Below, in pieces: positions 53,227 through 64,000 of a DNA stretch of 64,000 nucleotides (within the stretch, counting starts at the first letter, position 1; each line of letters starts with the position of its first letter). The position numbers were made by a program, and so were the translations under genes. The notes under the pieces were generated by a model. The model searched no databases, was not told the origin of the DNA, and saw only the letters and a list, made by a program, of their open reading frames with translations. The stretch comes from Halichondria panicea. Taxonomy: Eukaryota; Porifera; Demospongiae; Suberitida; Halichondriidae. The stretch spans positions 4,159,502 to 4,223,501 of the forward strand of contig NC_087393.1 in the NCBI RefSeq assembly GCF_963675165.1, written 5' to 3'.

Positions 53227-53470
53227 ACTTCTCTTAATTATTTTCGTTTGTTTCGTTCGTTGTGTGTGTGTATATGTTATGGGAAGCACCTAGATAGGAC
53301 TACCTTTTGTGTAACCCTTTCCATGCATGTACGTATACATGCATGGATAAAATATTTCAATTAAAAAAAATTCAATTCAATCTGTCCCTCCCGCTAAGCT
53401 TTTGCTGGATCGATACGTACATATACAATGCATATAAAATGACTTGCTTCATTTTCTATCAACGTCAGAT

Positions 53471-56400
53471 ATGGCGGAAGGAGGTATCTCAAAGTCTGAG
53501 CTCGTATGCAGAGACCCCCCGTGCAGAACCCAATCAGAGAGTGACACTCCTAACCCGAACCCCACCTCGAGACCAGCAATGGCTAGGTTGTCTTCGTACA
53601 CATTTAGTCACGAGAAGAAGCTCTTTCAAGGTCGCAACACGAAGAAGCAGTGGATGTTTGCAGTCAAAAAGACGAGGGCTCTGGTTGACCCCTGGGGGGA
53701 GATGGGGATAGATAGTCTCCCGGAGCAAGTGGTGACTAGGCACATGTACAACCCTCGCACTAGGAAATGGAAGAGCGACGAGATTGTTGTCAAAATGCAA
53801 ACAGAGGTGAGTTAGTTCATAGGATCAGTGTTGATACTTTAGGTTTGGTACGCCCAAATAGCAATGCGGATTCACTGTAAAATAGATAATTGATTGACTT
53901 GTGCTATGTGCTATTTGCAGTCTTTTGCTCATGGTGCAATGAGAGAGTGCTTCAGAATGTGAGTTCAGTGTGACTTCATACACACTGTTACTGCTATCCA
54001 CACTGTATAATTATACTGTACTGCTATCCACACTGTACTGTACTGCTATACTGCCCCCCCCCCCCCGCACAAGCAACAGCAAGTGGGCCATAATTTTACA
54101 AAACCACACGTACACAATAGGAAGAAGCTGTCTAAATTCTCCCAGCATCCAGATTGGCTGAATGCGTCTAACTATGTCGCCAAACGCTACATGAAGGAGG
54201 CTTCCAGGGAAACGTATTTTGAGGATGTCAAGTTACAGATGGACTCAAAGTTGTGGGGAGAGGAGTACAACAAACTGGAGGTGGTACCCAAGAAGGTACA
54301 CTGAGTAATTACATACGGACACATCTCAATGCACAAGTATCATGCATACTCAAGTCACTTGGTCGTTCATCCGGCTATAATAATTTATGCATGCACTGAG
54401 TTATGTGGGTCGAAGGCATGCAGTCAAGTTTTACTCATGTGTGTGTGGGATCCAGTTGTTGATTCTTCGCCTCTGAAGTCACAGTCATTAGGTAGCGCAC
54501 TCATGCATATTTAATGGGAGTTTTAAATACCACCATTGGCATTATAATTATATCACTGTGTTGACATTACTGTTATGAAAGTTATAAATACCATTCGTAT
54601 TCACCCTACATTTTAAGGTGCCACTATAATAGGTAATGACTTTCATACACAATTAAAACTTATAATTATGTTGCCATGTATAATAAATTATGGGCCATGT
54701 CCATGGCCGACTTGATATTCTTCTGTGGTAAACACATTCTTCTGTGGTAGTCAAGCCAGTCAAACGGCATTGCTGTGTACCCTGTGGTTATGATAAAAGC
54801 ATTGCAGACTGTGCATTATCATAATTATTGTGAACCTTAATAGTCTTGGGAAAACGCATAATACAGAGGTTTTCAGGTGGGTTGAGGGAATTTAAAGTTA
54901 CTCATGCATAAGTTGAAGCCATCATAATAATTAAAGTACTGTTGGATGTACCTACAGCACAGTACAGCAGCAGTAACTTATGCACGAGTAACTTTACACT
55001 CTCTGCATATTCCCTCAACCTACTGGAGTTTGCAGAATCTTTGCAATAATAAAAGCATTGCAGACTGTCCATTATCATAATAATTGTGAAACCTAATAGT
55101 CTTGGGAAAACGCATAATACAGATAGGTAGGCTGGGGGAATAATTGTGTGGAGAGTGTAAAGTTACTCGTGTGCATAAGTTATAATGAAATTACTGCTGT
55201 ACGTTGCTGTAGGTACAACATCCAACAGTAATTTAATTATAACTATGGAACTTTACACCCCTCAACCTACACCTGAAAACCCTGTAACAAGTGTTATTCA
55301 CGTAGATACCAGATGTTATCATAGACATTTTCCACATTGTTACGCTCCCATGTGGTAACATTGTACTAATTACATGCAATTTGGTGTAATTCAACAAATC
55401 AATGTTACAGCTGCGGTTTTATCTCTGTTATCTGTTCCAGGTGGACTTTTTTCAGACGTACATTATAGAATTCAAAGGTCAAGAAGGCAGTCCACTGCAC
55501 GGGGTGGAACATTTCATCGAGGGTGGCTATGTCAAGTACAACTCTAACTCTGGGTTTGTGTCTGACCTCAATCGCCTCACTCCGCAGACGTTCAGTCACT
55601 TCACGTTTGAGAGGTCCGACCACCAACTGATTGTAGTGGACATTCAAGGTTAGGTAATGGGGTGGAGGGGGAGGGGATTGTAGTGGACAATCAAGGTTAG
55701 GTAATGGGGTGAAGGGGGAGGGGGGTTGTGCCTGTATACTGTCAGTGTGGGTTAATTTGGCCGTGGTGTGTGTGTGTGTGTGATCATGCTGATACAGAGA
55801 GGGGTTTCAGGTTGGTTGACAGCAGTTAGAAAAGTAAAGTGCAGCCATGAAGCCATGACCATCTCATTCACACACATCAAGCATAATTTGTGTTTACTTC
55901 AATGCAATTAGTGGTCATGGCCAACCGGCCTGAAATTCTCTGTGCTTTTAGGTGCTCTAGGATGCAGTGATGTGTCATTAACATAATATTAATTTTTTTA
56001 TCATGAATAATGTTGACCTTCTTGGAATTATTACTACCTACTATAATGTGTGGCTTCCTTTGACATCACTTCTGGTGAAGTTGTGTCTGTGTTGCCTCCT
56101 AATTATCTCTCCTTTGTGGGTTGATTTCCTGGTGAGCATGTGGTGATAGCAAGAGTTCATTAGGAACTGTTGGTGATAGATAACATTCTTGGAATGATGG
56201 AATGATGTTGCTTGAAAGCAGGCAACTGTGTGCATAGCATTAATTTACTAAATCAGTGTTTGCCTTTAGAAGTACGTGTTGCACTCCTCTTAGACTTAGA
56301 CTTAGTCGTCTATCTAGGTCTAGTTTTGGTACTAATACGAGCTCTAAAATCTCTCAATGCATATGCAATGCGTCTGTAAAGGCAAGTTTTGGTTTTCAGC

Positions 56401-58277
56401 AAAAATTAATGTTGGGCGCACGGTCGTTGTCGGACCTCTTCTGTCTTGAAACATTGCCAGGACAAATTTTCCTTTAACTCTCAAACAGGTCACACTACAG
56501 CCTAATTTGCTTGATCACCCTTTTATGTACGATAGACATGCAAATCGTGTTCACATCTCTCCCCACCTTTATCATCATGCCCCTGTTCGCCCTTCTTCCC
56601 TGTTTACCGTGTCTCAACACCTTTAACCACATATCCATGTGTTCACCCTCTCTCTCTACATCACCCTCAACCACACATCCCTGTTTATTCTCTCTCCACA
56701 CCCTTAACAGCATACCCCTGTTCACCTCTCCACACTAACCACATACTCCTTAACAGCATACTCCTGTTCACCCTCTCCACACTATTAACCACACACTCCT
56801 ATTCACTTTAACAACATACCCCTGTTCACCCTCTCCACACTATTAACCACATACTCCTGTTCACCCTCTCTCCACACACACCGTTAACAGCATACCCCTA
56901 CCCCTGTTGTCCATTTGCAGGTGTGGGTGACTTATACACTGACCCTCAGATGCACACAGTGGACCAGAAGGACTATGGAGAAGCCAACCTTGGAGTGAGG
57001 GGAATGGCTCTCTTCTTCTCCTCCCATGTCTGCAGCCCTCTCTGTCAGGCACTAGGTGAGTGGCCCCAGAGGACGTCCGACATGCGTGCGCGAATCACTA
57101 CAAGTGCTAGTGCATTTGGCCTGGGCATATCACGTGACCCACATGACCACAATGCACTGAACTTATAGTGATTCGTGCACGCATGTCGGACCTCCTCTGG
57201 AGTGGCCCTGTATGTGTGGCACTCATATATACTAAGACCAGTTGGTATAATTTTATTAAGAGTACTCATTGGCATTATATGTCTGCTAGCTGGAGATATT
57301 ATGTATTTTGCTGTCAAGCTGCAGTGTGTTTTTGGCATAATTATAAGAAAGTGTATAATTTTCTGAGAATGTTTTCTGGAAGCCTTTATGTTTGGGTGTG
57401 TATGTTGGACTTACCAACTTATTCTTTTGATGTGGTGAGAAACACTAATAGTGAGAATGAGTCAATGATCTGTTTGTGTTTGTGCTCTTAATTGTAGGTA
57501 TTTCTCAGAAATAATGACAATAGAAACATAATACCTTTGCATACACATGACAGTATGCACATTGAATGAGTCAATGGTCTGTTTGTGTTTGTGCTCTAAT
57601 TATAGGTATTTCTCAGAAATAGAAACATAATACCTTTGCATACACATGACAGTAGCACATTGTCTTAATTCCCTCTTTAATCAATCTGTACAGGATTGAC
57701 TCAATTTGACTTAAATGTCAAAGAAATGGACAACTTGCGCTCCAAACGATGGAATTTCTCGACCCCTGCCACCAAAATCGTTGACAGAGAAGTGCCTGAT
57801 TCTGAGGCCAAGACAAAAGAAGGCCACCTACCAAGAGAAACGGTTGAGGAGGCCTTCCATAGACTAAGTGTGAGTATTAACGTTGAAAATCTCAAGAATA
57901 CGAAAACGAAAACTACAGAAATGGCCCCCGAGAGTCCCCTACCGTTAGACAGTCCATTGGATAGCCCTCTAGTGACCGGTACACTTCTGTCTACCGTGGA
58001 ACCACACCCACTAATGATTACCCTCCCTTCCGCAAGAATACAAGAGATACGAGGTGGAGAGAGTTTTCCCATGAGGGTGCGTGTGTGTTGTTCATTTTAA
58101 TTGTTAGGGTAATTACATGTAGTCTCAGTCTCAAGTGTTTTCGAGATGTTATTCATTACCTACACTTGCGGTGGGAGTTTGTTTGTGTAAGTACCTGCTA
58201 TCATAGTAGTACATATATAGTTACCACCTACGAATTATTGTTTTCGCCATACTTCTGCTCCGACCCCCTCCCCCGCA

Positions 58278-58311
<34 letters not shown>

Positions 58312-61247
58312 CTACACACACACACACACTTAACAGTCCCGGAGTGACAGTCAATGCAGCAATGATTCCATCGACTACGACAGCTGCCTAATCAACGACC
58401 TTGAAACATATCCCATTAGTCAAGAGGAGGCCGTATTTGAGGGCCGCTCAAAAGAGGAGTCTGGAGCGGAGAATATTCTTCACTCATCGAGTGCCGAGGG
58501 AGAGAGGACTCGTCTAAGAGAGGAGGGGGCCGTATCGTCAACGGAGACAGATGCTCTAAAGATCCTTGGAATTGTAAGTTGTATGTGTACACACTATAAT
58601 TTTATGTGACTTCTAAAATTAATGATTCCGTACCACTTAGCGGTATGTTGATTGACCAACACCAGCCAGCTTTAACTGCTGTGATAAATCACTCACTGTT
58701 TCCTGGTCATCTTGAGCAAGATACCTGAACTTCTGGGCTGCCTGGGTGTAGATTGTGTAATTAAAGTAAACTTGCACTCAGTAGCCTTTAGGTATAGGCC
58801 TTAGGTAGGCCTGATGTACTAGCCCAATCCATTTTAATTGCATGGGGAGAAAATTGAAGATGGATGAATACTATACAAGCACCCCAACACCTCCTTGAAA
58901 AAATAGAAAGTTAATTTACCTATTCCTCTAAATGTGCTTTGCTTTCAGATACATCTCGATCTGGCCAGGTTGCATGAGTCCGGTCGTTTTGTTTCTGATC
59001 TATCACCAGTCGACCAGAATGCTGTCCAGTTTCACCTGGAGAGAGCAGCAAAGTGTGGCAATGTCGTAGCTCTGTACACACTGGCACACATCCACCTCCA
59101 GCACCCACACCAAGAGTTTCAGGACATCTCAGTCGAGGTGAGAATGGGGACGGTTTCGTTATGGGTAATGATATGCATGAGGTGAAAATGGAGGTTTGTA
59201 AATAGCCCCTAGGCTATGCATCAAGGTATAAGCCCCTGGTCTGGCATTCAATTTACTTGCTTTCAAAATTCATCAGATTCATTCTCGGAAGAAGTCTAGA
59301 GTAGGCCCTGATAAATTATGTTTTTTTCACCCGTCACTCTATTCTTTAATTCTTGAATAATGATATTATTCTCAGAAAAAAATCCGTCTGATTCCCAAAA
59401 AATGTGCATAGACGAAATTAAGACGTAGACATAAGCACAGCACACAACTAGTAATAGATTTTCAGTGTTATCTTGCTGACTTGAACTGCGCACATGATCC
59501 ACTTTAGCATTTTGAAAACGTCATTATGCAAAACTTAATGTAATGATCTTTACCAAAAATGGACATTGATGCCTATTATTCTCAATCATTCTTTAGACAT
59601 CGAGCATAATTTATCAGGGCCTAGTCTAGAGCCTTTCCCTCGACCCCTAGCTCCCATAATTTCTTACCCCGACCCTGTACCAAAGTATCATCCTAGCTAT
59701 GCTATTTGTATGTTTGAATTTCTATGAGTGTTTAGTGTTGTGCACTACATTACTATTTATTATATGCAGGCTACTCCTGAGAATGAAGCTGTCGGGATGG
59801 AGCATCTACTGGCAGCTGCCAAGAGAAATCTCAAACCGGCCATGTTTGAGTTGGCAAAGGCTCTGGACACGGGTCTCTATGCAAGGTATAGCCATCGCAT
59901 TCAACTAGTGATAACGCGTATAATCGTATGATGTGCTATTAGTGACTGGAGAGTGTACAGCAATTAATTAATCACGTATCACATCGCAGCCGAAAATGTT
60001 AATAAAAAACCTGCGAAGAATTTCGTCATTCACGATTAGTATGGTTACTCGTGCAATTTGCACTCTTAACCATACTATATTATACTAATCGTATGATGTA
60101 TTATTATAGTGCACTGGAATTTGTACGGTGCAGCAGTGCAATTAATAAACGTATCAATAATTGCACGTCGTCAAGGGAGTAATTGCACGGGGGCTTGTTT
60201 TTGAATAACGACCACAGCCAAAAAAATCTGTGATTACAAATTATAGTATGGTTACTCGTGCAATAAGCAATCCTACAGCCCAAGCGAGTTGCCTGCATGT
60301 ATATTGCATACAATACTCGGTCTCATGCTATAACTAGAGCACTGAAGTCCTGACCCTCGGCTGTTGACATGAATAAATAGATCTATAACCAGAAAAGTGT
60401 TCAGTTATACAACATTTAAACAATAATAGACCGGTAAAGGATCATTTCAGCAGCAAATAATTATGCAGATCTACCTCGAATAAAGGTCGTGTGTAGAGCT
60501 AGCCAACGTGCAAGTTAGCTTCTTAGCTTCTTAGCTTTTGCTCGTTTTTATACGACAACGAAGTTTAACAAAATCTGTCACTATTAAAACTAATAATGTG
60601 TTGTGTGGAGGCTATCCATGCTGTAAACGCAGTGCTATGGCAGCCAGGTGAGCAGGCTCAGATGTCACAAACAGACAGACAAACCAACAGACTACTATAC
60701 TCGTGGCCGCCCACGTGCACCTCGGGTAATTATGTTTGTATCACGACGACCCTTACCAAATTACGCCTTGAGTCTATATGTGACAGTGTAATAAAGTTTC
60801 ACAGAAACCGGGCGACGACTCAATTAATAAATATAACAGTGAAGTTAATGACTTTTGTACACACGTTTACCTTGACAACATGATAATAATTATTATATAG
60901 TGTACTTCCTAGTTGCTCAAATACGCTTAATATCTGTGTTCAACTTTCCCTGCAGAGATCCAAACTGGTCTGAAGCGGCACTTTGGTATCACAAAGTCCT
61001 CGAGTACGAATTAGCCTCTGACAGTGAGGCAGAATCAATGTCTACAGTAGACCCAGACTATCTCGTTCAAGCGCGTCTCGCGGGGTTGTACCGAACGGGA
61101 GGAAATGGTCTAACAAAGCACTCCCAGAAATCAGGTGATCTCTACACAGAGGCAGCAGAGGCAGCTATGAGTGCTATGAAAGGAAAACTGTCCACCAAGT
61201 ATTTTATGTTAGCTGAAGAAGCTTGGGGAGAAATGGACAATGATTAA
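53471..61247 (+). CDS. EEF2K: Eukaryotic elongation factor 2 kinase
   Basis: Atypical alpha-kinase, Ca2+/calmodulin dependent, that phosphorylates eEF2 and slows translation elongation. Ten exons join in phase: 53471-53806, 53921-53958, 54121-54295, 55441-55648, 56921-57055, 57694-58076, 58337-58573, 58949-59137, 59770-59885 and 60956-61247, giving 702 residues (human about 725). A calmodulin-binding segment (QWMFAVKKTRALVDPWGEMG, about 60-79) is followed by the alpha-kinase domain (about 85-300): GAMRECFRMKKLS, NYVAKRYM, YFEDVKLQMDSKLWGEEYN, GGYVKYNSNSGFV, FTFERSDHQLIVVDIQGVGD, and NLGVRGMALFFSSHVC. A Ser/Thr/acidic linker (about 300-500, with SRSDSQCSNDS) is the usual regulatory phosphorylation region. 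The C-terminal SEL1-like helical repeats (about 505-700) end SGDLYTEAAEAAMSAMKGKL...YFMLAEEAWGEM, the eEF2-recruiting tail. All catalytic landmarks I can recall are present. Confidence 0.96.
54790..55285. repeat. Tandem pair of foldbacks in eEF2K intron 3
   Basis: The block aaaagcattgcagactgt.cattatcataat...ttgtgaa.cctaatagtcttggga occurs at about 54797 and 55047. Each is followed by an inverted repeat pairing ttgaggga...aaagttactc.tgcataagtt with its complement (54880-55025, 55130-55265). It is one foldback unit duplicated in tandem. Confidence 0.75.
55630..55723 (+). repeat. 47-bp tandem duplication across the eEF2K exon-4 donor
   Basis: The unit attgtagtggacattcaagg continues ttaggtaatggggtggaggg. 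It starts at 55630 and again at 55677 with two substitutions. It copies the last 19 coding bases and the GTTAGG donor, so a second identical donor lies 47 bases downstream of the one used here. Confidence 0.85.
56590..56915. repeat. Minisatellite in eEF2K intron 4
   Basis: Degenerate units of about 30-40 bases built on ttaaccacatactcctgttc and accctctccacac recur roughly ten times up to the exon-5 acceptor, which uses the same pyrimidine-rich composition. Confidence 0.75.
57058..57208. repeat. Foldback starting at the eEF2K exon-5 donor
   Basis: gtggccccagaggacgtccg then acatgcgtgcgcgaatcacta is mirrored by tagtgattcgtgcacgcatg then tcggacctcctctggagtggcc. Arms of about 43 bp begin two bases after the GT of the donor, so the donor's +3 onward sequence lies at the foot of a hairpin. 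Confidence 0.8.
57445..57656. repeat. Tandem ~105-bp duplication in eEF2K intron 5
   Basis: gaatgagtcaatg.tctgtt...gtgtttgtgctct to catacacatgacagta occurs twice, with a small internal deletion in the second copy. Confidence 0.8.
58281..58331. repeat. (CA)n microsatellite before the eEF2K exon-7 acceptor
   Basis: About 20 CA units with one ctacta interruption lie directly before the acceptor cttaacag at 58336. The exon has no other polypyrimidine tract. Confidence 0.85.
59302..59623. mobile_element. 322-bp hAT-like MITE, copy 1 (eEF2K intron 8)
   Basis: The termini taggccctgataaattatg and cataatttatcagggccta are perfect inverted repeats. The 8-bp duplication gtctagag flanks them at 59294-59301 and 59624-59631. 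Eight-base duplications and such ends fit the hAT superfamily. No coding capacity. Confidence 0.9.
59990..60600. repeat. Foldback debris and repeat 'C' copy 2 in eEF2K intron 9
   Basis: Bases 60030-60310 contain repeated gtatggttactcgtgcaat blocks in both orientations. Bases 60325-60600 match the repeat at 33530-34040 (tagagcactgaagtcctgac then cctcggctg, aataaaggtcgtgtgtagag, aatctgtcactattaaaa). Confidence 0.6.
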
Positions 61248-61283
61248 CACTTTTTACACTCCTTTTGGTTTAATAACATTTAT

Positions 61284-61380
61284 GCCTCGAGGCTACGGTA
61301 AACCTGACTGTGTGTGTGTGTGTGTTCCAGCTGTAACTGCTCGACAGTTGCAATGCACTAAAAAATAACAGCTTCTATAG
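61284..61380 (+). repeat. Repeat 'B' fragment
   Basis: gcctcgaggctacggtaaac through the (tg)n run to aataacagcttctatag matches the left end of repeat B and stops abruptly, 37 bases after the eEF2K stop codon. Confidence 0.75.
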
Positions 61381-61607
61381 TGAACGGTTGACACTCGAAT
61401 AGGGGGAGAGAGCCAACCTGGCTGTAGGCACTACACTGGTCCGAGGGGATCATCGTTCCTGCTGTAGCATATATAGCCATAGGCATTGACTCCCCGTCTG
61501 TCTGAAACTATTCCCATAATTATAGCCCCTTTCTTTTCAGCCGTGTGTATATCTGGCATGATCCCAACCATTATTATAATTGTGTGCATTTTTGGTATAA
61601 TTATCCT

Positions 61608-61715
61608 TAACAACAATCATGGTCAATCGTTCTCACTTTTTGCACCAATGTAAATTTAATAGCTATAGATCTGTTTGGTGCCTCCACCGACCTGTGGTGC
61701 TTTCATTTAAGAATG
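61608..61715 (+). repeat. Repeat 'A' right-end fragment
   Basis: taacaacaatcatggtcaat to ggtgcctccaccgac then ctgtggtgctttcatt matches the right end of repeat A at 47640-47850. The sequence between this and the repeat-B fragment is unrelated, so the two may be the ends of one deleted mosaic copy. Confidence 0.6.
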
Positions 61716-61729
61716 CATTCATGGTTTTG

Positions 61730-62966
61730 TTTGATTGACTGATTGAATGAAGTAGCACATAGTATGTACGTGATCTACACCATGCGTCTAGCTTACTAGC
61801 TGTACTAGCTATAATATAACTCCATAAATCTACGGATCAGTGTCTGTAAGCGCTAATCCCTTCAGCCCAGAAAAGTTTATCCCAGCTAGTTTCCATGGCT
61901 CCTGCAGCGCCCTCTAGCACAGAACAACACTCACTGCTTGAAACACACCTGCCAAAATTCAAAGCGCATGATTCCTTGAAGGCTAGATATAACTTCCATG
62001 AGCCTCTGTTGCAATGACAGCCCCTTCACTTCTCCACACATGATGAGTAACGAGACCAGAATAGATCTAGTCAAATCCATGGTCATTCAATTCAGCAGTG
62101 TAATATTTGTTTCAGTGCGCACCTCTATATATACGACTATGGGAGTGCTCGGCTCATATAAATGCAGCCAGGCACGCATCAGGTAATCCCTCTGCATGCC
62201 GACCATTAACCAGATTTCATTAATTGTGCTTTTTATATGGCTACTCCCTACGTGTAGAATATTCCACCCAATTAAGTTATACTTGATACCGCTTACTCAC
62301 TCAATCTGTTGAGTAGCCATTACCCAAATATTCACATCCAATTATAATTACGCCATGGCTATACTTGCTCCGCTCTATATTTATAGGCTCTGCATAGGAA
62401 TATTCACATCTAATTACATAGTTGCGCTAAAAGCATTGTAAAAGCATTATGTCATAGGTAATATCGTAGTGTTTACCCTATACCAAGTACCGTAACAGTT
62501 CGCACCACTTAGACATTTCAAGTACTCATTATAGCGCATATTTTTGATTTCGTGGAATGGCCTCAAAAAGCATTTTTGTGAGTTAACTGCGTACCGGAAG
62601 CCGCGGCTTTAACCTTTGCACGTTATAGCAGAGAACAATTTTCGTGGAATAATTTTCGTGTAGGATGCTAACCCACGAATAGAGTGAAAATTAAGTCCCT
62701 CAAAAATGTTGCACTATACTATACGGTAAATCATTTGTTTTGTGTCTCAGAAATATGTATGCGAGCATAAAATCATGCATGCGTTCCAGCCAATTGAAAA
62801 CGTTTTGCAATTTTATTTGTGCATTATAAACACAATTTCAATGGGGATTGTACAGGCCTCAAGTATAAGTGTGCAATACATATACAATAATAATTAATTA
62901 TAACCGCTTGCATAATTAAATAGCACCATTAATTTCTAGCACTACGATACTAAGTGCTATACTAAT
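61730..62966. other. No recognisable gene
   Basis: AT-rich intergenic DNA with short frames only. Around 62463-62729 an accgtaac start and tatacggta end hint at another decayed TIR element, but the arms do not pair convincingly. Confidence 0.4.
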
Positions 62967-62974
62967 GATGATAG

Positions 62975-63390
62975 TAGGCCGTAATAAATTATGCTTTTTT
63001 CACCCATTATTCTATTCTTTAATTCTTGAAAAATGTACCTATTATTCTCATAAAAATCCAATTATTCTCTGATTATCCCAAAAAATTTGATATAACAAAA
63101 TTAAGACGTAGAAATAAACACAACACACGTACACAACTGACTCAAGACATAATTAATATATCATGTTATCTCGCTGAATTGAACTGATCCATAATTACGT
63201 ATTCCTAAAAGGGCGGCTGATTCGACTAAAATTAATATTAATATTCACCTTCAGCCATTTTTTGCCATAAAAACATCGTCATGCAAAACTTAATGTAATG
63301 ATCTTTACCAAAAATGGACATTGATGCCCAATTGTTCTTTAGATATCTATTATGCTAAAATTATTCCGAGTATAATTTATCAGGGCCTAG
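62975..63390. mobile_element. hAT-like MITE, copy 2
   Basis: Same family as 59302-59623: starts taggccgtaataaattatgc and ends tataatttatcagggccta. Internal blocks match (ttctattctttaattcttga, aaattaagacgtaga, cttaatgtaatgatctttac). Flanks gatgatag (62967-62974) and gattatag (63391-63398) are an 8-bp duplication with one change. It is about 90 bp longer than copy 1. Confidence 0.85.
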
Positions 63391-63764
63391 ATTATAGAGG
63401 GTTGAAAATAATTCATTTTTTTGCAGAGCTTCTGCAAAGCCACCACCACCAGTCCACCCACGCTATTATCTTGTATTTATATAGTTACCAGTAAATTAAT
63501 CATCATCATGAATTCATCAACTCAAAAACACAAAACATAAAACTCCTTTATAATCATTTGGGAAGGGGAAAAGTGACAGATACAATAGTGTTCAGTTAGT
63601 TGGGAAAATAGCAGCAGTGGCAATGCCACAGTTGTTGTTTTTGTTTCTGGACATCATCATGTATCCATCGATCCCCCAAGATGATCCTGAGCGAAAATAG
63701 TATCAAATACTACTAATATCTTTTATATACACACATTATATTATCATGATCGCATTAATAATTT

Positions 63765-64000
63765 TTGCTGCATCAAAGAGTGGGTAATGATTGACCCATG
63801 ATTATTGTTAAAAAGTTCAAATCCTAAAATTAATGGCTGCATCAGCAGAGCCTTGCAGCTCTCTTCTCACTCTTGCAGCTACCAATAGCTAGCATTCTAG
63901 TGCAGAGCTAACTACTAAGTAGAGTAGCAACACTCAGTGAACAAGTTTTGCTACGCACTCTTCTGAAAAGGCTACAATGGCATTCCAAGTAAGAAAAACT
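63765..64000 (-). repeat. Repeat 'A', cut by the window end
   Basis: aaagagtgggtaatgattga through cttgcagctctcttctcac and tagtgcagagctaactacta to caatggcattccaagtaag matches 32680-32930. The left terminus is missing; the right part continues beyond the window. Confidence 0.8.

Noticed and set aside
56495..57052. Minus-strand frames with NRGMLL and related repeats
   Set aside because: Complement of the intron-4 minisatellite of eEF2K.
62463..62729. Possible TIR element from accgtaac to tatacggta
   Set aside because: The ends share only a few bases (taccg/cggta) and interior arms do not pair.
1..64000. CRISPR arrays, bacterial operons, ribosome binding sites, tRNA or rRNA genes
   Set aside because: The genes are spliced animal genes; tandem repeats have no CRISPR-like spacing, and no tRNA or rRNA consensus was noticed, although a covariance-model scan would be needed to exclude tRNAs.

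Overview
The window is animal nuclear DNA. It has spliced genes with short GT-AG introns, AT-rich intergenic sequence, AATAAA signals, and a dense load of DNA-transposon, foldback and LINE debris. The gene content is metazoan (eEF2 kinase, SRP68, a GABA-B-like class C receptor, mitochondrial agmatinase). Two membrane-protein types, a coiled-coil/Cys-rich type II protein and a beta-helix plus 7TM protein, together with introns down to about 55 bp, suggest an early-branching animal, most likely a demosponge. The species assignment is inference.

Layout. 1-4.2 kb is nested transposons: a 3.5-kb TIR element whose two terminal repeats have themselves been invaded. 4.6-6.4 kb (-) holds a single-exon type II membrane protein with three coiled-coil repeats. 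6.4-9.8 kb is small repeats, foldbacks and a LINE remnant. 9.8-10.8 kb (-) is a two-repeat coiled-coil gene with a frameshift near its end. 11.8-12.6 kb is a TIR element ending within a few bases of the first recognisable SRP68 exon; SRP68 runs to 17.2 kb (+). 17.6-19.0 kb is a dispersed repeat carrying a cleanly datable MITE insertion. 19.6-23.3 kb (+) is a broken beta-helix/7TM gene.

24.2-48.4 kb is the most coherent block: four intact non-heme iron dioxygenase genes of the isopenicillin-N-synthase-like 2OG-Fe(II) superfamily. Two are on the minus strand (24.2-26.5 and 26.8-28.4 kb) and two on the plus strand (35.8-37.8 and 41.9-48.4 kb). A relic fifth copy lies at 34.9 kb, and a minus-strand agmatinase gene (30.6-32.1 kb) sits between the two pairs. 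All four genes share a 7-exon structure and keep the iron ligands (HxD...H) and the RxS motif, so they arose by tandem and inverted duplication. Comparing the two plus-strand copies shows which transposons arrived after the duplication. 50.3-52.7 kb is a single-exon GABA-B-like receptor. 53.5-61.2 kb is a complete 10-exon eEF2 kinase. 61.3-64 kb is repeats only.

No operon logic applies. The only plausible functional association is the dioxygenase cluster around agmatinase, and that link is positional only. All exon boundaries were read by eye from splice signals, reading phase and recalled family sequences; no alignment or database search was run.
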